DNA from: JANRLJ01 sp034437895
GTDB lineage: Bacteria > Chloroflexota > Anaerolineae > Aggregatilineales > Phototrophicaceae
Direction of reading: 5' to 3'
Assembly: GCA_034437895.1 (NCBI GenBank)
Contig: DAOTTO010000572.1
Coordinates: forward strand, 1-7,323
DNA length: 7,323 bases
In this document: in pieces, positions 4,435 to 7,323 of the stretch
Position numbering within the stretch: position 1 is the first letter of the stretch
Layout of the letters: every line of letters begins with the position of its first letter
Translations under genes and position numbers: made by a program
Notes under the pieces: model-generated
Databases searched by the model: none
What the model was told of the DNA's origin: nothing
What the model saw: only the letters and a program-made list of their open reading frames with translations

Positions 4435-7323
4435 AGCTGTTATGCCCATTCGTGGATTTTCCGATGCGCGATGCCATATACTCATACAATGCCCAGCGTT
4501 CGTTCACATCGTTTTGTGCTTCTTCGAACAGCTCTTTTGCCACTTCTGGCTTGCTCAGTTCAAGCATCTTGAAGCGATTCTCCATGTGTAGGTAATCCTT
4601 GAGTGGGATTTTCGGCGCACGCGAGTCCAGCGACAACGGGTTCTCGCCGCGCAGGGCACGTTCCGGGTTGTAGCGATAGAGCGGCCATTGACCGGAGTCG
4701 ACAGCGGCTTTTTGATTTCGCATCCCTTTACTCATATCAATCCCGTGCATCACGCAGTGACTGTAGGCGATAATCAACGAAGGTCCGTCATAAGCCTCGG
4801 CTTCGAGGAAGGCACGAAGCGTTTGTTCGTCCTTCGCGCCCATCGCCACACGGGCAACATACACATTGCCGTAGCTCATGGCGATCAGTCCCAAGTCTTT
4901 CTTCGCAACGGGTTTTCCGCCCGCCGCGAATTTGGCGACTGCGGCGCGTGGGGTGGATTTGGACATCTGGCCGCCGGTGTTGGAGTAAACTTCCGTGTCG
5001 AGTACCAGAATGTTGACGTTGCGACCACTGGCAATGACGTGATCGAGGCCACCAAAACCGATGTCATACGCCCAGCCATCACCACCGACGATCCACACAT
5101 CTTTCTTGACGAGTGAGTCTGCCAGCGCCAGCAAGCGCCGTGCTTCCTCGGATTTCAGATTGCTGAGTTTATCTTTCAGGATGACGACGCGTTCACGCTG
5201 GTCGTGAATACCGGATTCGTCGTGCTGGTCAGCGTTCAAGAGGCTCTCGACCAGTTCGCTGCCAATGTCAGTGGAAAGCTGCTGGACGATTTCGACGGCC
5301 ATTTCGTGCTGTTTGTCGAGGGCGACACGCATACCCAGACCGAATTCGGCATTGTCTTCAAACAGTGAGTTCGACCAGGCTGGCCCACGTCCTTCCTTAT
5401 TCTTCGCCCAAGGCGTGGTCGGCAGGTTGCCGCCGTAGATGGACGAGCAGCCCGTCGCGTTGGCAATCACCGAGCGATCACCGAATAGCTGCGAAACCAA
5501 CTTGAGATAGGGTGTTTCACCGCAACCAGAGCAAGCGCCAGAGAACTCAAACAATGGCTGTTGTACCTGCTGCTGACGGATGGTGCTGACCTTAATATCC
5601 CGTCGGTCAACTTCTGGAATATTCAGGAAGAAGTTCCAGTTGGCGCTCTCGGTTTCACGGATCGGCGGCTGAGGTTGCATGTTAATCGCCTTCAGGTTGA
5701 CCGCTGACTTGTTCTTCACCGGGCAAACGTCTACGCATATAGCGCAGCCCGTGCAGTCTTCCGGCGACACCTGAATGCTGTATTTCAAGCCTTCCCATTC
5801 GGTATCGCGGGCATCGACTGCCTTGAACGTGTCGGGCGCGCCTTCCAGCAAAGCGGGTTCGTATGTCTTGATGCGGATGACGGCGTGCGGGCAGACCATC
5901 GCGCATTTACCACACTGAATACAGATATTGGAGTCCCACACCGGGATTTCCGTCGCCAGATTGCGCTTTTCCCACTGGGCAGTGCCAGTTGGATACGTGC
6001 CGTCTACGGGGATGGCGCTGACGGGCAGCAAGTCACCTTTCCCGGCGATCATCATGCCCAGAACGTTGCGTACAAATTCCGGCGCTTCGCCTGAAACGGG
6101 CGGTAAAAATCCGACGCGGTTGCTGACCGTCGCAGGTACGCTTACTTCAAACAGATTCTCCAGCGTCTGGTCAACCGCCCTCAGATTCATCTCGACAATC
6201 TCTTCACCCTTCTTGCCATATGTCTTCTCGATGGAATACTTGATGGCGGAAATGGCTTCATCGCGCGGCAGAACGCCGGAGATGGCGAAGAAGCATACCT
6301 GCATGATGGTGTTGATGCGCCCCTTCATACCCGCTTCGTGGGCGATTTTAAGCGCGTCAATGACGTAGAATTTCAGCTTTTTGTTGATGATTTCTTGCTG
6401 AATGGGTTCTGGCAGCGTGTTCCAGACTTCGTTCGGGCCGTGCGGTGTGTTCAGCAGGAAAACGCCTCCCGGCACGATGTGCTGAAGCATGTCGTTGCGT
6501 TCCAGAAATCCCGGTTGGTGGCAGGCGACGAAGTTTGCTTTGGTGATGAGGTAGTTCGAACGAATGGGTTTCGCTCCAAAGCGCAGATGCGAGACTGTTA
6601 TACTGCCGGATTTCTTCGAGTCGTAGACGAAATAGCCCTGCGCGTAATTGCTAGTGTTCTCGCCAATGATCTTGATTGAGTTCTTGTTCGCGCCGACTGT
6701 ACCGTCCGAGCCGAGGCCGTAAAATACCGCACGCACCACCGAGTCCGGTTCAATCGAAAAGTCGGGATCGTAGTCCAGGCTGGTGTTGCTTATGTCGTCC
6801 AGAATACCGACGGTGAAGTGATTGCGGGGTTTGGGCTGCGACAGGTTGTCGAAGACCGCCTTAATCATCGCAGGGGTGAATTCCTTTGATGACAGACCGT
6901 AGCGTCCACCGACCACGAGGGGCTTACTTGCGTGTGACTCTTCTTCGAAGAGAGCAGTTACGCAGTCAACGTAGAGCGGTTCGCCAGCGCTGCCAGGTTC
7001 TTTGGTGCGATCCAGTATAGCAATGGATTTGACGGTTGCGGGTAGGGCATCGACGAAGCCACTCATGTCAAACGGGCGGTACAGGCGCACTTTCAGTAAG
7101 CCGACTTTTTCGCCCTGCGCGGTCAGATAATCGACGGTTTCATGGGCGGCTTCACAGCCCGAACCCATCATCACTATGACACGTTCGGCATCCGGCGCGC
7201 CATAATAGTCAAAGAGATGGTACTGCCGTCCAGTCAGTCCAGCGAATTTATCCATCGCCTTCTGCACAATTTCTGGGCAAGCCGCATAATACGGATTGAC
7301 CGTTTCACGCGCCTGGAAATAGA
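4433..7323 (-). CDS. nifJ: Pyruvate:ferredoxin (flavodoxin) oxidoreductase, lacking its N-terminus at the window edge
   Basis: PFOR converts pyruvate + CoA to acetyl-CoA + CO2 using thiamine diphosphate and three [4Fe-4S] clusters, passing electrons to ferredoxin or flavodoxin. The 962 complete residues visible run in frame to the window edge; roughly the first 215 residues (pyruvate-binding domain I) are outside. In order: the end of domain I with NPYYAACPEIVQKAMDKFAG; the domain with LFDYYGAPDAERVIVMMGSG; the gamma-type domain (FYGLGSDGTVGANKNSIKIIG, about 6650-6730); two ferredoxin clusters, CIQCGKCAMVCP (5888-5923) and CTGCAICVDVCP (5720-5755); and the ThDP domain with GGDGWAYDIGFGGLDH and YSNTGGQMSKSTPR. 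The proximal cluster cysteines (ACSGCGE, NATGCSS, YSHCVMH) are spaced 3, 25 and 231 residues, which agrees with my memory of Desulfovibrio africanus PFOR. It ends near where that protein begins its C-terminal extension, so the extension is absent. All key residues are intact. It leads the pair with the downstream flavoprotein; its promoter is not in view. Confidence 0.98.
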   Translation of the reverse strand, partial: YFQARETVNPYYAACPEIVQKAMDKFAGLTGRQYHLFDYYGAPDAERVIVMMGSGCEAAHETVDYLTAQGEKVGLLKVRLYRPFDMSGFVDALPATVKSIAILDRTKEPGSAGEPLYVDCVTALFEEESHASKPLVVGGRYGLSSKEFTPAMIKAVFDNLSQPKPRNHFTVGILDDISNTSLDYDPDFSIEPDSVVRAVFYGLGSDGTVGANKNSIKIIGENTSNYAQGYFVYDSKKSGSITVSHLRFGAKPIRSNYLITKANFVACHQPGFLERNDMLQHIVPGGVFLLNTPHGPNEVWNTLPEPIQQEIINKKLKFYVIDALKIAHEAGMKGRINTIMQVCFFAISGVLPRDEAISAIKYSIEKTYGKKGEEIVEMNLRAVDQTLENLFEVSVPATVSNRVGFLPPVSGEAPEFVRNVLGMMIAGKGDLLPVSAIPVDGTYPTGTAQWEKRNLATEIPVWDSNICIQCGKCAMVCPHAVIRIKTYEPALLEGAPDTFKAVDARDTEWEGLKYSIQVSPEDCTGCAICVDVCPVKNKSAVNLKAINMQPQPPIRETESANWNFFLNIPEVDRRDIKVSTIRQQQVQQPLFEFSGACSGCGETPYLKLVSQLFGDRSVIANATGCSSIYGGNLPTTPWAKNKEGRGPAWSNSLFEDNAEFGLGMRVALDKQHEMAVEIVQQLSTDIGSELVESLLNADQHDESGIHDQRERVVILKDKLSNLKSEEARRLLALADSLVKKDVWIVGGDGWAYDIGFGGLDHVIASGRNVNILVLDTEVYSNTGGQMSKSTPRAAVAKFAAGGKPVAKKDLGLIAMSYGNVYVARVAMGAKDEQTLRAFLEAEAYDGPSLIIAYSHCVMHGIDMSKGMRNQKAAVDSGQWPLYRYNPERALRGENPLSLDSRAPKIPLKDYLHMENRFKMLELSKPEVAKELFEEAQNDVNERWALYEYMASRIGKSTNGHNS

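Noticed and set aside
4433..7267. nifJ starting at the GTG at 7267
   Set aside because: The reading frame stays open to the window edge with PFOR-like sequence (NPYYAACPEIVQ) upstream, so this GTG is an internal valine codon.

Overview
This window looks like ordinary bacterial chromosome encoding anaerobic pyruvate metabolism and hydrogenase maturation. All five supported genes lie on the minus strand and read from the right edge to the left edge. In transcription order they are: pyruvate:ferredoxin oxidoreductase (nifJ, 5' end cut by the right edge), a dihydroorotate-dehydrogenase-like flavoprotein, hypD, hypE, and pyruvate phosphate dikinase (ppdK, 3' end cut by the left edge).

Layout: nifJ and the flavoprotein gene are 11 nt apart, and the ribosome binding site of the second overlaps the stop codon of the first, so they form a tight pair. 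A good rho-independent terminator candidate (3387-3409) follows the flavoprotein gene. hypD and hypE overlap by 4 nt (ATGA), with a strong Shine-Dalgarno sequence for hypE inside the hypD tail. A 185 nt intergenic region (925-1109) separates hypE from ppdK and carries near-concentric inverted repeats about 25 to 65 nt upstream of the ppdK start. No gene-free stretch exceeds 300 nt. I saw no tRNA, rRNA, CRISPR array, transposase or prophage gene.

How the genes fit together: PFOR oxidises pyruvate to acetyl-CoA and CO2 and reduces ferredoxin (it can also run in reverse). HypD and HypE build the Fe(CN)2CO group of a [NiFe] hydrogenase, which could exchange electrons with H2. PPDK interconverts PEP and pyruvate. 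This suggests a pyruvate/H2 node in an anaerobic or facultative organism. The hydrogenase itself and hypA, hypB, hypC and hypF are not in the window.

Taxonomy is uncertain. The style of the PPDK N-terminus (RWVYLFDEV followed by LLGGKGSGLADM) and the nifJ plus DHOD-like pairing remind me of Chloroflexota, but this is recollection and not a search result. The most unusual item is the DHOD-like protein: it has no cysteine and does not keep the catalytic and substrate loops of true dihydroorotate dehydrogenase, so it probably has another role linked to PFOR. I found no clearly new multi-gene system.
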